Notes under the pieces: model-generated | The model's database searches: none | What the model was told of the DNA's origin: nothing | What the model saw: the letters and a program-made list of their open reading frames with translations, nothing else | Assembly (NCBI GenBank): GCA_041391665.1 | Contig: JAWKNO010000001.1 | Span: 62,001 to 126,000 of the forward strand | Source: Bacteroidia bacterium | GTDB taxonomy: Bacteria > Bacteroidota > Bacteroidia > J057 | DNA length: 64,000 nucleotides | Reading direction: 5' to 3' | Position numbers and translations under genes: made by a program | Shown: positions 15,551-24,727 of the stretch, piece by piece | Layout of the letters: each line of letters opens with the position of its first letter | How positions within the stretch are numbered: position 1 is the stretch's first letter

Positions 15551-15895
15551 ATGAGGTTTGAAACACTCCCAGGGTTTGACAAAGATTTTAAAAGACTTCA
15601 AAAAAAATATCGAAGCCTGGAGTCTGATATAGAGACCATGAAAATCCTACTCAAATCCAGGCCCAATGCCCGTCCGCCATTTAGCTTTAGAGTTGATAAT
15701 CTGGGCATTGATACTCCTATTATCAAAGTGAAAAAAATCGCCAGCGACAGCCTGAAAGGCAAAGGCGTCAACAGCGGCCTCCGCCTGATCTACGCGTGGT
15801 TTCCCGAAGAGGAGCGCATCGTTTTCATCGAAATTTACCACAAAAGCGAAAAGGAGCGCGAAGATCAGGGGAGGATATTGGGGTGGTTGGGGTAG
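15551..15895 (+). CDS. RelE/ParE-like toxin of the second Panacea pair
   Basis: The 114-residue protein is paralogous to the toxin at 14318. The N-terminal 70 residues (MRFETLPGFDKDFKRLQKKY...) are clearly diverged, whereas the C-terminal KGKGVNSGLRLIYAWFPEEE and IYHKSEKEREDQGRILGW are nearly identical in both protein and DNA. It starts 3 bp after the antitoxin stop. The same RelE/ParE-superfamily caveat applies: mRNA interferase or gyrase poison is not decided. Confidence 0.82.
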   Translation: MRFETLPGFDKDFKRLQKKYRSLESDIETMKILLKSRPNARPPFSFRVDNLGIDTPIIKVKKIASDSLKGKGVNSGLRLIYAWFPEEERIVFIEIYHKSEKEREDQGRILGWLG

Positions 15896-15910
15896 TGGGA
15901 TTTACAGAAA

Positions 15911-16681
15911 TTATCCCCTAAAAATACAATCCCTATGATATTCCAAGAACTCCTTTTTAGGATTATATTTCTGTGGACTCATTATTCTAGTACCAGCGAG
16001 ATGAGAAAAATATCTTGAATAATAGTCCTTGTTTTCTTTTTCCTTAAGCACGGAAGAAGTTAGTATTTCAAACTTGTCATTGATACCAATATACCCTTTG
16101 TCAAAGGCCTTATCATACAAAGCTGATAAACAGATACCGTTTTCAGGGTTTAGGCGTTCCTCTTCATTTTTTGACCAGGGTACAATATGACTCGCGACAA
16201 GTAAGTCAGGAATGTCAATTCCGGAAATAGCACATTTACCGGAATAATTTACAACCACGACCTGACGGAAAAAGCTTTGATTGACTCTGACTTTCACTTC
16301 CCGGAGTCTCGTTTCACCCTTTAAATTTTTGAGATCGCTAAGTATTGGTTCAAATTTAGCTTCTAAAGTTTGATTCTCCATTTCGGCTAAAATTCTTTCG
16401 CTTTCAAAAACTAATTTCTCCTTGTCATCGATAAATTCATTCCATATAGGCTCAACTTGTTTTCTTCCACCAGACATCCCATGTATGCCTCTTTTCTGAT
16501 GATAAGGGTCAACATGTGCGAAGTTTGCCAAGCGTATTGCCACAGCGTTTGATGTCCGTCCCAGAATACTAGCCAATTTTATTACTTCTGGGGTACGCCT
16601 ATCCAGTTTTCCAAAAGGAAGCTTCATATAAAGATTAAAGGCGAGGATGAGTTCATTGCGTGTCCAAAGGTTTGTTGCCAT
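15911..16681 (-). CDS. HNH endonuclease
   Basis: Start chosen at the ATG at 16681 (MATNLWTRNELILAFNLYMK), giving 256 residues; the TTG at 16699 would overlap the upstream gene. The N-terminal 70 residues form a helical domain (PEVIKLASILGRTSNAVAIRLANF) common to this nuclease family. The HNH core is at about 165-215: CAISGIDIPDLLVASHIVPW, then LNPENGICLSALYDKAFDKG. Such proteins occur in defence islands and also alone; no methylase is nearby. It converges tail to tail with the second toxin (16 bp apart) and lies 14 bp behind a secreted protein gene on its own strand. Confidence 0.87.
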   Translation of the reverse strand: MATNLWTRNELILAFNLYMKLPFGKLDRRTPEVIKLASILGRTSNAVAIRLANFAHVDPYHQKRGIHGMSGGRKQVEPIWNEFIDDKEKLVFESERILAEMENQTLEAKFEPILSDLKNLKGETRLREVKVRVNQSFFRQVVVVNYSGKCAISGIDIPDLLVASHIVPWSKNEEERLNPENGICLSALYDKAFDKGYIGINDKFEILTSSVLKEKENKDYYSRYFSHLAGTRIMSPQKYNPKKEFLEYHRDCIFRG

Positions 16682-16695
16682 ATAACCTGCTTCAA

Positions 16696-17727
16696 TCAAT
16701 TTGCCAAATACGCTTCTTCGCGGTTTCGGACACTCATTTTATTTACAATTCTTGTATCCCATTCCTGGTTAACCTGTATCGCAGTTATCTTAACTATCAC
16801 GTCAATTGGCTCCATAACATTGTCATTAATCAGTCCAATATATATCTTTCCAGTAAGGGGGGATTTCATTTGTGAGGCATCATTAACGACATCTCCTTGT
16901 TTATACTGGTAATAAGTATTTCCTGATTTGAAAAGTAAAACATTCTCCCAGTCTGTAATAAAACGGTATTTTACATTATCTTCTCCTTGCACTTTACTAA
17001 AGACGTTTAAACCATAAAGTGCCAGCGCTGCCATTGTTCCATAGCCCGGTATCTTCATAGCAGAAGCTGCCGCCGAATTCATGAATTTATCCTTCGCATC
17101 TTCGTAAGCTTTTTTGCCTTCAGTGCCGACACCTATATAAAATGCCCAACTGACTGTTCTTTCAGGTAATACACAATCAACAATGTTAATATTAGTATTT
17201 CCATTTAGTGCATTTCGGGAAGAGATTTTAGCAACTTGATCTACTACCGTAATCACGACGGTATCACTTTTAACGAGATACTTTTCCTCAACCGGAGTAT
17301 AAGTTGTATCTGAAATTGTTCTCCATAACACACTTGGGTTAAAATTTACAGTATTCTCACTCGCAGGTATTCTTTGAATTTTGAATTTACATACTCGTCC
17401 TCCTACAGCTGAGTTGGAAAAGCGAAATTTATAAATGCCTGTTCGCTGAATATTAATTGACTTATTTTCAATTTTATTCGTTTTATAGTCCATAAACTTG
17501 GAGGAGGAAGGCAATTCTGTAATTTCAATCTCTTTTAATTCTTTTCCGTTAAGTTCTTCAAAATTGAAGATGAGTTGATCGCCCTCTGCGAATCCATAAT
17601 AAAAAACCTCTTCGCCAAGACCTCCTACCTTAAGGGTCGATTCTGCTACATCAATGGGAGTTTGTCCAAAAATTTGTATTGTGCGAATTGTAATTAGGAC
17701 AAGAGACCCTAAAATTGACTTTTTCAT
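16696..17727 (-). CDS. Exported protein of unknown function
   Basis: Start chosen at 17727 (MKKSILGSLVLITIRTIQIFGQ), which gives a clear signal peptide; 343 residues. Residues of about 35-125 (AEGDQLIFNFEEL, then RTGIYKFRFSNSAVGGRVCKFKIQR) look like a PPC-type beta-sandwich. The middle has a short Gly/Ala-rich stretch (AASAMKIPGYGTMAALALYGLN) that may be a membrane or hinge segment. The C-terminal third is beta-rich. I do not recognise a family. It precedes the HNH gene on the same strand by 14 bp, so the two may be co-transcribed, but a functional link is unproven. Confidence 0.75.
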   Translation of the reverse strand: MKKSILGSLVLITIRTIQIFGQTPIDVAESTLKVGGLGEEVFYYGFAEGDQLIFNFEELNGKELKEIEITELPSSSKFMDYKTNKIENKSINIQRTGIYKFRFSNSAVGGRVCKFKIQRIPASENTVNFNPSVLWRTISDTTYTPVEEKYLVKSDTVVITVVDQVAKISSRNALNGNTNINIVDCVLPERTVSWAFYIGVGTEGKKAYEDAKDKFMNSAAASAMKIPGYGTMAALALYGLNVFSKVQGEDNVKYRFITDWENVLLFKSGNTYYQYKQGDVVNDASQMKSPLTGKIYIGLINDNVMEPIDVIVKITAIQVNQEWDTRIVNKMSVRNREEAYLAN

Positions 17728-17925
17728 ACTTATTAAGTTTTGTGGTTGCGATTTATCAAAAGATCTTTTCAAACAATCTTCAGATACTAATTACAAATTC
17801 TATCTGAGATTTGCGACTTCTTGGCAGATTTTATTCAGTATAACCCAAAATACGATATATCCCCTCCCCACAATCGTTTCCTCCATTCGGTAGAATTCGA
17901 TTTTTAGGAGTATCTTCATTTGTTT

Positions 17926-17933
17926 TATATTTG
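17926..17933 (+). promoter_or_regulatory. -7 box TATATTTG of the adhesin-like gene
   Basis: TATATTTG fits TAnnTTTG exactly and lies 41 bp before the ATG at 17974. A clear -33 TTG at standard spacing is not obvious. Confidence 0.5.
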
Positions 17934-17973
17934 GGATAATAGGTTGATACAGGAGAGTCTAATTTAATGCCTT

Positions 17974-20274
17974 ATGTTATATAATACGCTGCTCCGCTCT
18001 CCCTTTCGTTGGTTGTTTTGCCTGGCCTTTTTTTTCGGGTCCGGGCAAATGATGCTCCACGCTCAATCCAACGAAGGTACCGAGTTCTGGTTTGGGTTTA
18101 TGGAGCACCGCGATATCGGGGCGAATACGCGCGTGGCTATGCTTACTTCGCGCTTTGATACACAAGGAACCATCAGCATTCCGCGATACAACTGGTCTCA
18201 GTCCTTTTCTATCCCGGCCAATGATGTTACCATCATTTCGCTGCCTCCCTATACCGAAACACTTGGCTCCGAATCGACCTCCGTCAACGGCATAAAGGTG
18301 GTCTCCGATCTGCCGATATCGGTCTATATTCACCAGTATTTTTCCCGCAGATCGGAAGCAACGGTCGTTCTCCCAACCGTTTCGCTGGGCCAGGAATACC
18401 GTGTGATGACTTATACCGGGTATGCTGCCCAAAATCAGGTTTACCCGGCTCAATTTTTACTTGTCGGCACCCAGGACAACACGCAGATCACCGTAACGCT
18501 CAGCGCCCAAACCCAAAAAGGGAAAAGTAGTGGCTCTTCTTTTTCCGTCAATCTTGATGCAGGCGAAACCTATCAGGTGCAGGCGCAATCGGCCGCTGGC
18601 GATTTTACCGGTACGCTTGTGACCGGTGATAAAAAGTTTGCAGTATTTGGGGGAAATCGCTGGGCAGGTACTCCCGCAGGCTGTGGTACATGGGACAATC
18701 TGCTGGAGGAAATGTACCCGGTTCCAACCTGGGGCAAACAGTTTGTAACCGTTCCCAGCGCGAAGATGGCGTATGATGTTTTCAGGATTCTGGCTTCGGA
18801 AGACAATACGCAAGTCACAGTCACCGGCAGCACAACTTCTTCCTATAACCTCCAGGCGGGAAAATTTGTCGAATATAAACTCGCTGAAGCTTCCCTTGTT
18901 CAGGCCAACAAACCCATACAGGTGGCGCAGTTTCTCGTCGGTCAGCAATGCAATGGCTACAGGGTAGGGGACCCTTCGATGTTGCTGCTCAACAGCGTGG
19001 AGCAAAGGCGCGATACCGTAACGCTCTACAACTCCCGCCTCGAAAATATCACCGAAAATTATATCAATATCATCATGTCTTCAGCGGATATTCCGCTGAT
19101 TACTTTTGACAACCAGCCGATCGTGAGCATGCCGGGACTGGATTCGGTGGGGGCGAATAAAAACTTTGCTTATGTCAGCATTCCGGTCTCCACTGGCGCG
19201 CATACCATCATCTCCCAGGGCTGCGGAGTGATCGCCACAGCTTACGGTTATGGCGACGCAGAATCTTATGCCTATGGCGGTGGGGCTAATTTTAAAAATA
19301 TCAACCTCAACCCGATTCCGGAGGGTGGCTGCCTGAATGATACCATTGTCTTTGACACCAAACTACCGGAATCCCGGTACAGCTTTTTCTGGAACCTGGG
19401 CGACGGGACGACAACGTCGGAGGCCGTTTTTACCCACATATACCACGACCTGGGCACATTCCCGGTTTCCCTGATCCTGACCGATCACTGCCAGAATACT
19501 TCAGATACCATCTACCGCGACCTGCTGGTGAGCTTGCGGCAACCGCTCGATGCTTTTGGCGATACAACGATATGTGAGGGAGAATCCTTTTTTCTCTACG
19601 CTCAGGACCTCGCAGGAGCCAGCTACGAATGGCAAGGACCCATGAGGTTCTTTTCAGAAGCACAATTTCCTCACATCGATAATGCCGTGGAAGGAATGGC
19701 GGGAAACTACGCAGTCAAAGGAATCATCTCCGGATGTGCTACGTTTCCGCAGTATGTATATGTGGATGTAATACCTACGCCTCAGCCCGATCTTGGGGCA
19801 GATACTTTGTTTTGCGGGAAAGAATTGTTTCTGTCTCTCGACCCGGGAGAATATGATTCCTATCTATGGCACGATGGCTCGCGGCAAAGGGTGTACGAAG
19901 CGACAAGAGAAGGCGTTTATACGGTAACCGTATTTGATTCTTACAGTTGCCAGGGCAGCGACACGGTCATTCTACGGGAGGTCTGTCCTCCGGATATTTA
20001 CATGCCCAATGCATTTTCCCCCAATGACGACGGGCACAATGATCTTTTCGGCATTCACGGTCAATATCTGATCCGCCAGCATCTGACCATATTCAACCGG
20101 TGGGGACAAATGATCTTTGAATCATTTCAGATCGATGACCAATGGGACGGTAGCATGGGGGGCCGCCCCGCTACGGAAGGGGTGTATGTCTGGCAGGTTG
20201 ACTATGATGCCTACACAGAAGATGGGGAAGTGTATTCCGGGCGACTTGCCGGAACGGTTACGCTGATTCGGTAA
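17974..20274 (+). CDS. Secreted IgGFc-binding-like / PKD / gliding-motility C-terminal domain protein
   Basis: The 766-residue protein has a signal peptide ending MMLHAQ. An IgGFc-binding-type domain (about 32-420) starts GTEFWFGFM and contains GNRWAGTPAGCGTWDNLLEE. A PKD domain (about 445-520) has FFWNLGDGTTTSEAVFTHIY. The gliding-motility-associated C-terminal domain (about 670-766) has MPNAFSPNDDGHNDLFGI, IFNRWGQMIFES and WDGSMGGRPATEGVYVWQV. The last domain is a type B sorting signal, so the protein should be exported by type IX secretion and act on the cell surface, probably in adhesion. It converges with and overlaps the next gene by 17 bp. Confidence 0.92.
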   Translation: MLYNTLLRSPFRWLFCLAFFFGSGQMMLHAQSNEGTEFWFGFMEHRDIGANTRVAMLTSRFDTQGTISIPRYNWSQSFSIPANDVTIISLPPYTETLGSESTSVNGIKVVSDLPISVYIHQYFSRRSEATVVLPTVSLGQEYRVMTYTGYAAQNQVYPAQFLLVGTQDNTQITVTLSAQTQKGKSSGSSFSVNLDAGETYQVQAQSAAGDFTGTLVTGDKKFAVFGGNRWAGTPAGCGTWDNLLEEMYPVPTWGKQFVTVPSAKMAYDVFRILASEDNTQVTVTGSTTSSYNLQAGKFVEYKLAEASLVQANKPIQVAQFLVGQQCNGYRVGDPSMLLLNSVEQRRDTVTLYNSRLENITENYINIIMSSADIPLITFDNQPIVSMPGLDSVGANKNFAYVSIPVSTGAHTIISQGCGVIATAYGYGDAESYAYGGGANFKNINLNPIPEGGCLNDTIVFDTKLPESRYSFFWNLGDGTTTSEAVFTHIYHDLGTFPVSLILTDHCQNTSDTIYRDLLVSLRQPLDAFGDTTICEGESFFLYAQDLAGASYEWQGPMRFFSEAQFPHIDNAVEGMAGNYAVKGIISGCATFPQYVYVDVIPTPQPDLGADTLFCGKELFLSLDPGEYDSYLWHDGSRQRVYEATREGVYTVTVFDSYSCQGSDTVILREVCPPDIYMPNAFSPNDDGHNDLFGIHGQYLIRQHLTIFNRWGQMIFESFQIDDQWDGSMGGRPATEGVYVWQVDYDAYTEDGEVYSGRLAGTVTLIR

Positions 20275-21859
20275 AGTTTTCTATCGAATCGGTAAATATC
20301 ATATTCGCCCCTGAAGCTCTCCGGTTTTCGTATTCCTCAAAATTGACCGGCGGATACAGTTCTTCGATATCCATAAACATTCCCCGCGAACGCTGTTCTT
20401 CGAGCACAAACGAATGCCGCTCGCCGCTGAGTTCTCCCCGGTCGAGGAAGCCTTTGATTTGCTCGGCTCTGTGCTTTGAGTCAGTCATTGATGACGCAAA
20501 ACGAAGCGGCAGATAAGCGTCTATCAACTTCATCTCTTCGGCTGTAGTCCATTGTTTGGGGTCGGTATTGTCCAGTCCGGCATTTCGCATAGCCTGGCCG
20601 AGAATATCTGTTTTGCCGATTGAAAAGCTCATCAAATGTCCGGGACGGTTTACACTATGGTCGAGGATCAGACACATACCGTATTCGGAAGTGATCAGGT
20701 CGCCGATATAAAACTTATCGAGCGGGCGGTAGCTTCTATGTTCCCGGAAGGAATTGATCCGGTCGAGTGCGTGTTCGATCTGCACCATCTGGACTTTGGC
20801 GTCCAGACCTGCTTTCCAGAAGCGGAAAGCCCAGTTCAGTTCGCGAAATTGCGCTTTTTGTTCTGGTGTCTGAATTTTCTGGCCGTTGAGGGTCATAAAT
20901 CCGGAGGTTTGGTTTGTGTCTGTAAGGTCAATCCCAAAACGCCCATAGTAGTCCTGAAAGGTATCGGGAAACCGGTTTTTAATCCGCTGTAAAAGGGCGG
21001 GAAGTTCGCCCCCGCTGCTTTCTGTTCCAATGGTCCACTGCAACATGCCAAAAGTGAGGAATGCGTTGTCCCAGGTATTGATTGCGTCGAGATTGCCTTC
21101 ATTGGCAGATACCGGTGTGATGACCCGGATGGCAGAGTCAGAAAGCCCCATCTCGTGTAGTGCGCTGCGATGTACTGTAATAAAATCCGAAGGGCGGTCA
21201 TTGCCTATCGTTGCAATTCCGGGGTAAAATGATCCATCCTTCTTTTTCACTTTGATAAACCGGGTTTTGAGCCAGGAGTCGCTGACCTCAAACGTTTTTT
21301 CACCTACCGGCTGAACTTCGGTTTCAGACCGGCGCTGACCTTCAGCCGGGGCGTCCGTGGCGGAAAACCAGCCATCGCCATATAAAGGCGCAATTTTTGC
21401 CAGCAGGGTTTTGGCTTCTTCGGGAGAAAGGACAGAATCCGAATTGGTGATTCCGGCAACGTTAAACAAACGGTCAAGACCTGCCATCGTTTCAGCAGAT
21501 GCAGATACCCGGTTATAGGTAGTCGCTATGGTGCCCTGGTCAACGGCCTGTTTTAATAAGCGCAGAGCAGATAGCAGCGTGTATCTGTCCAGCATGAGTT
21601 TTACCAGTTCCGGACTGGCGGTTTCCCCGTCTCCGGAAAGGCCGTTTTTCTTAAGGAAAGCGAGAATTGCAGTTGTCGTTCCCCCTCCATAATCACCATC
21701 TGCGCGATATTTGTCCCAGCTGAGTTCAGCCCCAAAACCGAGACTGTAAAGCAACATCTGCAGGGAGCGGATATAGGGTTTGGCGGGAGATTTCCTTTTT
21801 AAAAGAGAAGAATCCTGCGCATCATTAATTAATTGAGAGAGGGTCTGGGAGAATTGCAT
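20258..21859 (-). CDS. Peptidoglycan-binding / lysozyme-fold-like protein without signal peptide
   Basis: The 533-residue protein starts directly with a polar sequence (MQFSQTLSQLINDAQD), so no Sec or Tat signal is seen. Residues 28-85 form a peptidoglycan-binding-like repeat (RSLQMLLYSLGFG, YGGGTTTAILAFLKKNG). A middle region (about 225-310) has a lysozyme/transglycosylase-like pattern: a Glu in ITPVSANEGNLD and, 15 residues on, FLTFGMLQWT. The C-terminal half (about 320-480) is helical and unrecognised. Cytoplasmic cell-wall enzymes of this type are often exported by non-Sec routes such as contractile injection systems, but none is in the window. Its 3' end overlaps the adhesin gene by 17 bp. 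Confidence 0.7.
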   Translation of the reverse strand: MQFSQTLSQLINDAQDSSLLKRKSPAKPYIRSLQMLLYSLGFGAELSWDKYRADGDYGGGTTTAILAFLKKNGLSGDGETASPELVKLMLDRYTLLSALRLLKQAVDQGTIATTYNRVSASAETMAGLDRLFNVAGITNSDSVLSPEEAKTLLAKIAPLYGDGWFSATDAPAEGQRRSETEVQPVGEKTFEVSDSWLKTRFIKVKKKDGSFYPGIATIGNDRPSDFITVHRSALHEMGLSDSAIRVITPVSANEGNLDAINTWDNAFLTFGMLQWTIGTESSGGELPALLQRIKNRFPDTFQDYYGRFGIDLTDTNQTSGFMTLNGQKIQTPEQKAQFRELNWAFRFWKAGLDAKVQMVQIEHALDRINSFREHRSYRPLDKFYIGDLITSEYGMCLILDHSVNRPGHLMSFSIGKTDILGQAMRNAGLDNTDPKQWTTAEEMKLIDAYLPLRFASSMTDSKHRAEQIKGFLDRGELSGERHSFVLEEQRSRGMFMDIEELYPPVNFEEYENRRASGANMIFTDSIENFTESA

Positions 21860-21961
21860 AATGTGTACTTTGTTAGAAGCTGCGATCTATTGGGAGAAAT
21901 CATTTCCATTTATCCAACAAACTTCAAAATATACATAGATTTTCTGCTATTTTCCGCCCCT

Positions 21962-24727
21962 ATGAAGACTCCGATAATATTTTTTTCTTTTCTGGTTTTC
22001 TCGGCAACTATTTTGTCAGCACAAAATGTAGATGAGCTTCGAATATCTGCCCATTATTCGGATCTGTCATTTAGTGAGCTTGTGAATGATATAGAGGCGC
22101 GTTATTCCGTGCGATTTTTTTATGCAGAAGAGTGGACTGACAGTCTGAGGTTTACTTTTTCAGGGGAGAATATTCTTTTAGGGCAGTTTTTAACCCAAAT
22201 TTTTAGTGATACCCGTCTCCGGTTTTATATAGAAGATAAAGGGAAGATCTTTATTACCCGGGACTATTCTGTATCTGCTCATTTACCGGAAGATTATTTT
22301 TCGGGGCGTCTGCCAGCTAATCAGTCACCAGCCGAACCGGGAATTTTTGCACCCGAAGAAAAAACCGAAGCCAGTCCCTCGCTATCAAATATAGAAAACA
22401 CACTTATCAAAATAGGCAGCAAAGGGCCGGGCTCTTCCGCAACTATTGCAGGTTATGTCCGTGATATAAAAACAGGAGAGCCACTGGAAGGCGTGACAAT
22501 ATTCAAACAAAATCCTGTGCAGGGTACCATTACCGATGCTTACGGATATTTTGTTCTCACCCTGCCAAAGGGGCAGTACGATTTACTTTTTCGATATGTG
22601 GGGAGAAAAAATACCCAGCGGAAAATTGACCTGTTGGGTGACGGCAAACTCGACGTGGAGATGGAAGAAGAAATCATTGCGCTGAAAGAGGTGCTTATCG
22701 TAAATGAGCGCAGCAGTGTCGAGCAGGTCAGCACTGGTGTGGCCAAAATTAGCCTTCAGGAGATCCGAACGATTCCGACTGTACTGGGAGAAGCTGATGT
22801 AATGAAAATCACCCTTACCCTTCCGGGTGTACAATCTGTAGGGGAGGGCGCCTCCGGCTTTAATGTAAGGGGCGGAAACACCGACCAAAACCTCATCACC
22901 ATTGGTGATGGGGTAGTTTACAATCCCAATCACCTCTTTGGCTTTTTTTCCGCATTCAACCCGGAAGTTATCAAAAGCGCCAACCTCTACAAAAGCGGCA
23001 TTCAGGCGCAGTATGGGGGCAGGGTCTCTTCAGTCTTTGATATTGATATTCGGGATGGTAACAAAAAGGCTTTTTCCATGGCCGGTGGCATTAGTCCAGT
23101 TACAGGAAAAATCACACTGGAAGGCCCATTGAAACACGACCAAAGTTCGTGGATTTTGGGAATACGCAGCACCTATTCTCAATGGCTGTGGGGGTTGCTC
23201 GAAAATGCGAATATCAACAACAGCCGCGCTTTCTTTGGTGATGTGATTGGAAAAATCCATTATCAGATTAATGATAAAAATACATTTTCCATCTCAGGAT
23301 ATACGAGCAGGGATAATTTCCGGCTCAATACAGATACTACTTTCCAGTATGCCAATTACAATGCTACCGCCCGGTTCAGGCATATGTTCAACAACCGCTT
23401 TTCCGGGCTTTTTTCGGCCGGATATACAAATTATGGTTATCAGATTCAAAGTGAAAAGAACCCGGCTACCGCGTTTGAGCTAGGCTATGGCATCAACCAG
23501 TTTTCGCTGAAAAATGATTTTGAGGTTTTCCCTCATCCTGACCACCGGGTGAAATTTGGTGTACAGGCCAATATGTACTCACTGCGTCCGGGAAGTATCT
23601 ATCCCACAGGGGATTCATCGGTCATAAAACCTGTGGCCATTTCTCCGGAAAACGGGGTAGAGCCCGCCATTTACATTGGTGATGAGTATGAAATTTCTAC
23701 CCGGCTATCTGTGTATGGTGGCCTGAGAGTATCGGGATTTGCTTTGCTGGGTCCCGGAGAGGTTTATACTTATGACGAAAATCTTCCACGTGAGACAGAT
23801 TTTATTACCGATACCACTACTTATGCGTCCGGGAAAATCATCAAAACGTATGGCGGCCCTGAACTTCGAATCTCGGGTCGGTACAAACTCAAAGAAGAGC
23901 TGTCAGTGAAATTCAGTTATGATCAGAACCGGCAGTATATTCATATGCTTACCAATACCGTTGCCATCTCCCCGACGGATACTTGGCGCCTGAGCAGCCC
24001 CTACCTGAAACCTCAGATTGGAAATCAGTTTGCCACGGGGCTCTATAAAAATATCCCTGCCCAGGGGCTGGAGTTTTCGGTTGAGGTTTACTACAAAATT
24101 TTGCAAAATCTTCCGGAGTATAAGGCGGGTGCTGACCTTGTGGTCAATAAGGTAATCGAAACTGATATTATCAGCGCAAAAGGCAAATCATATGGAGTTG
24201 AGTTATTTCTACGGAAAAAATCGGGAAAACTCAACGGATGGGTAAGTTATACCTGGTCACGCACATTTGTAAAGGCAGACAGCCCATTCCCGTCGGAAAG
24301 GATTAACAATGGCAGGTTTTACCCTTCCAATTTTGACCGTCCCCACAATTTATCGGTCATCACCAATTACAAAGCCAACCGGAGGTTAAACGTTTCCTTA
24401 AACTTCACCTATATTTCGGGCAGACCTACGACGATTCCGATCACTCAATATCAGCTTTCCGGGGCATCTTTACCGTTTTTCTCCGAAAGAAATAAGTACC
24501 GGATTCCCGACTATATACGACTTGATGCAGGGTTGAATCTGGAAGGGAATCACAAAGTCAATAAGCTCATTCATAGCTCATGGTCACTTTCTGTCTATAA
24601 TGTCACGGGAAGAAATAATGCCTACTCTGTTTTTTCGACTGTCACAAACGGCACTATTTCCACCTACAAACTTTCTGTTTTCAGCCAGGCCATTCCTACT
24701 CTCACCTACAATTTTCGATTTATATGA
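21962..24727 (+). CDS. TonB-dependent receptor with STN and carboxypeptidase-like domains
   Basis: Start chosen at 21962 (MKTPIIFFSFLVFSATILSA), giving a signal peptide and 921 residues. The domain order is: secretin/TonB short N-terminal domain (about 33-80, SFSELVNDIEARYSVRFFYA); carboxypeptidase-D regulatory-like domain (about 160-215, GEPLEGVTIFKQ); plug (about 270-370, GFNVRGGNTDQNLITIGDGV, LYKSGIQAQYGGRVSSVFDI); and a 22-strand-type barrel to the end. It imports an unknown ligand across the outer membrane. The STN domain suggests signalling to an anti-sigma factor, but none is adjacent. The last 4 bp overlap the DUF4249 gene. Confidence 0.95.
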   Translation: MKTPIIFFSFLVFSATILSAQNVDELRISAHYSDLSFSELVNDIEARYSVRFFYAEEWTDSLRFTFSGENILLGQFLTQIFSDTRLRFYIEDKGKIFITRDYSVSAHLPEDYFSGRLPANQSPAEPGIFAPEEKTEASPSLSNIENTLIKIGSKGPGSSATIAGYVRDIKTGEPLEGVTIFKQNPVQGTITDAYGYFVLTLPKGQYDLLFRYVGRKNTQRKIDLLGDGKLDVEMEEEIIALKEVLIVNERSSVEQVSTGVAKISLQEIRTIPTVLGEADVMKITLTLPGVQSVGEGASGFNVRGGNTDQNLITIGDGVVYNPNHLFGFFSAFNPEVIKSANLYKSGIQAQYGGRVSSVFDIDIRDGNKKAFSMAGGISPVTGKITLEGPLKHDQSSWILGIRSTYSQWLWGLLENANINNSRAFFGDVIGKIHYQINDKNTFSISGYTSRDNFRLNTDTTFQYANYNATARFRHMFNNRFSGLFSAGYTNYGYQIQSEKNPATAFELGYGINQFSLKNDFEVFPHPDHRVKFGVQANMYSLRPGSIYPTGDSSVIKPVAISPENGVEPAIYIGDEYEISTRLSVYGGLRVSGFALLGPGEVYTYDENLPRETDFITDTTTYASGKIIKTYGGPELRISGRYKLKEELSVKFSYDQNRQYIHMLTNTVAISPTDTWRLSSPYLKPQIGNQFATGLYKNIPAQGLEFSVEVYYKILQNLPEYKAGADLVVNKVIETDIISAKGKSYGVELFLRKKSGKLNGWVSYTWSRTFVKADSPFPSERINNGRFYPSNFDRPHNLSVITNYKANRRLNVSLNFTYISGRPTTIPITQYQLSGASLPFFSERNKYRIPDYIRLDAGLNLEGNHKVNKLIHSSWSLSVYNVTGRNNAYSVFSTVTNGTISTYKLSVFSQAIPTLTYNFRFI

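Noticed and set aside
15911..16681. Loss of the last HNH His (LSALYDKAFDKG has Tyr where His is often seen)
   Set aside because: Related HNH subfamilies commonly have Tyr or another residue there, so I do not treat the enzyme as inactive.
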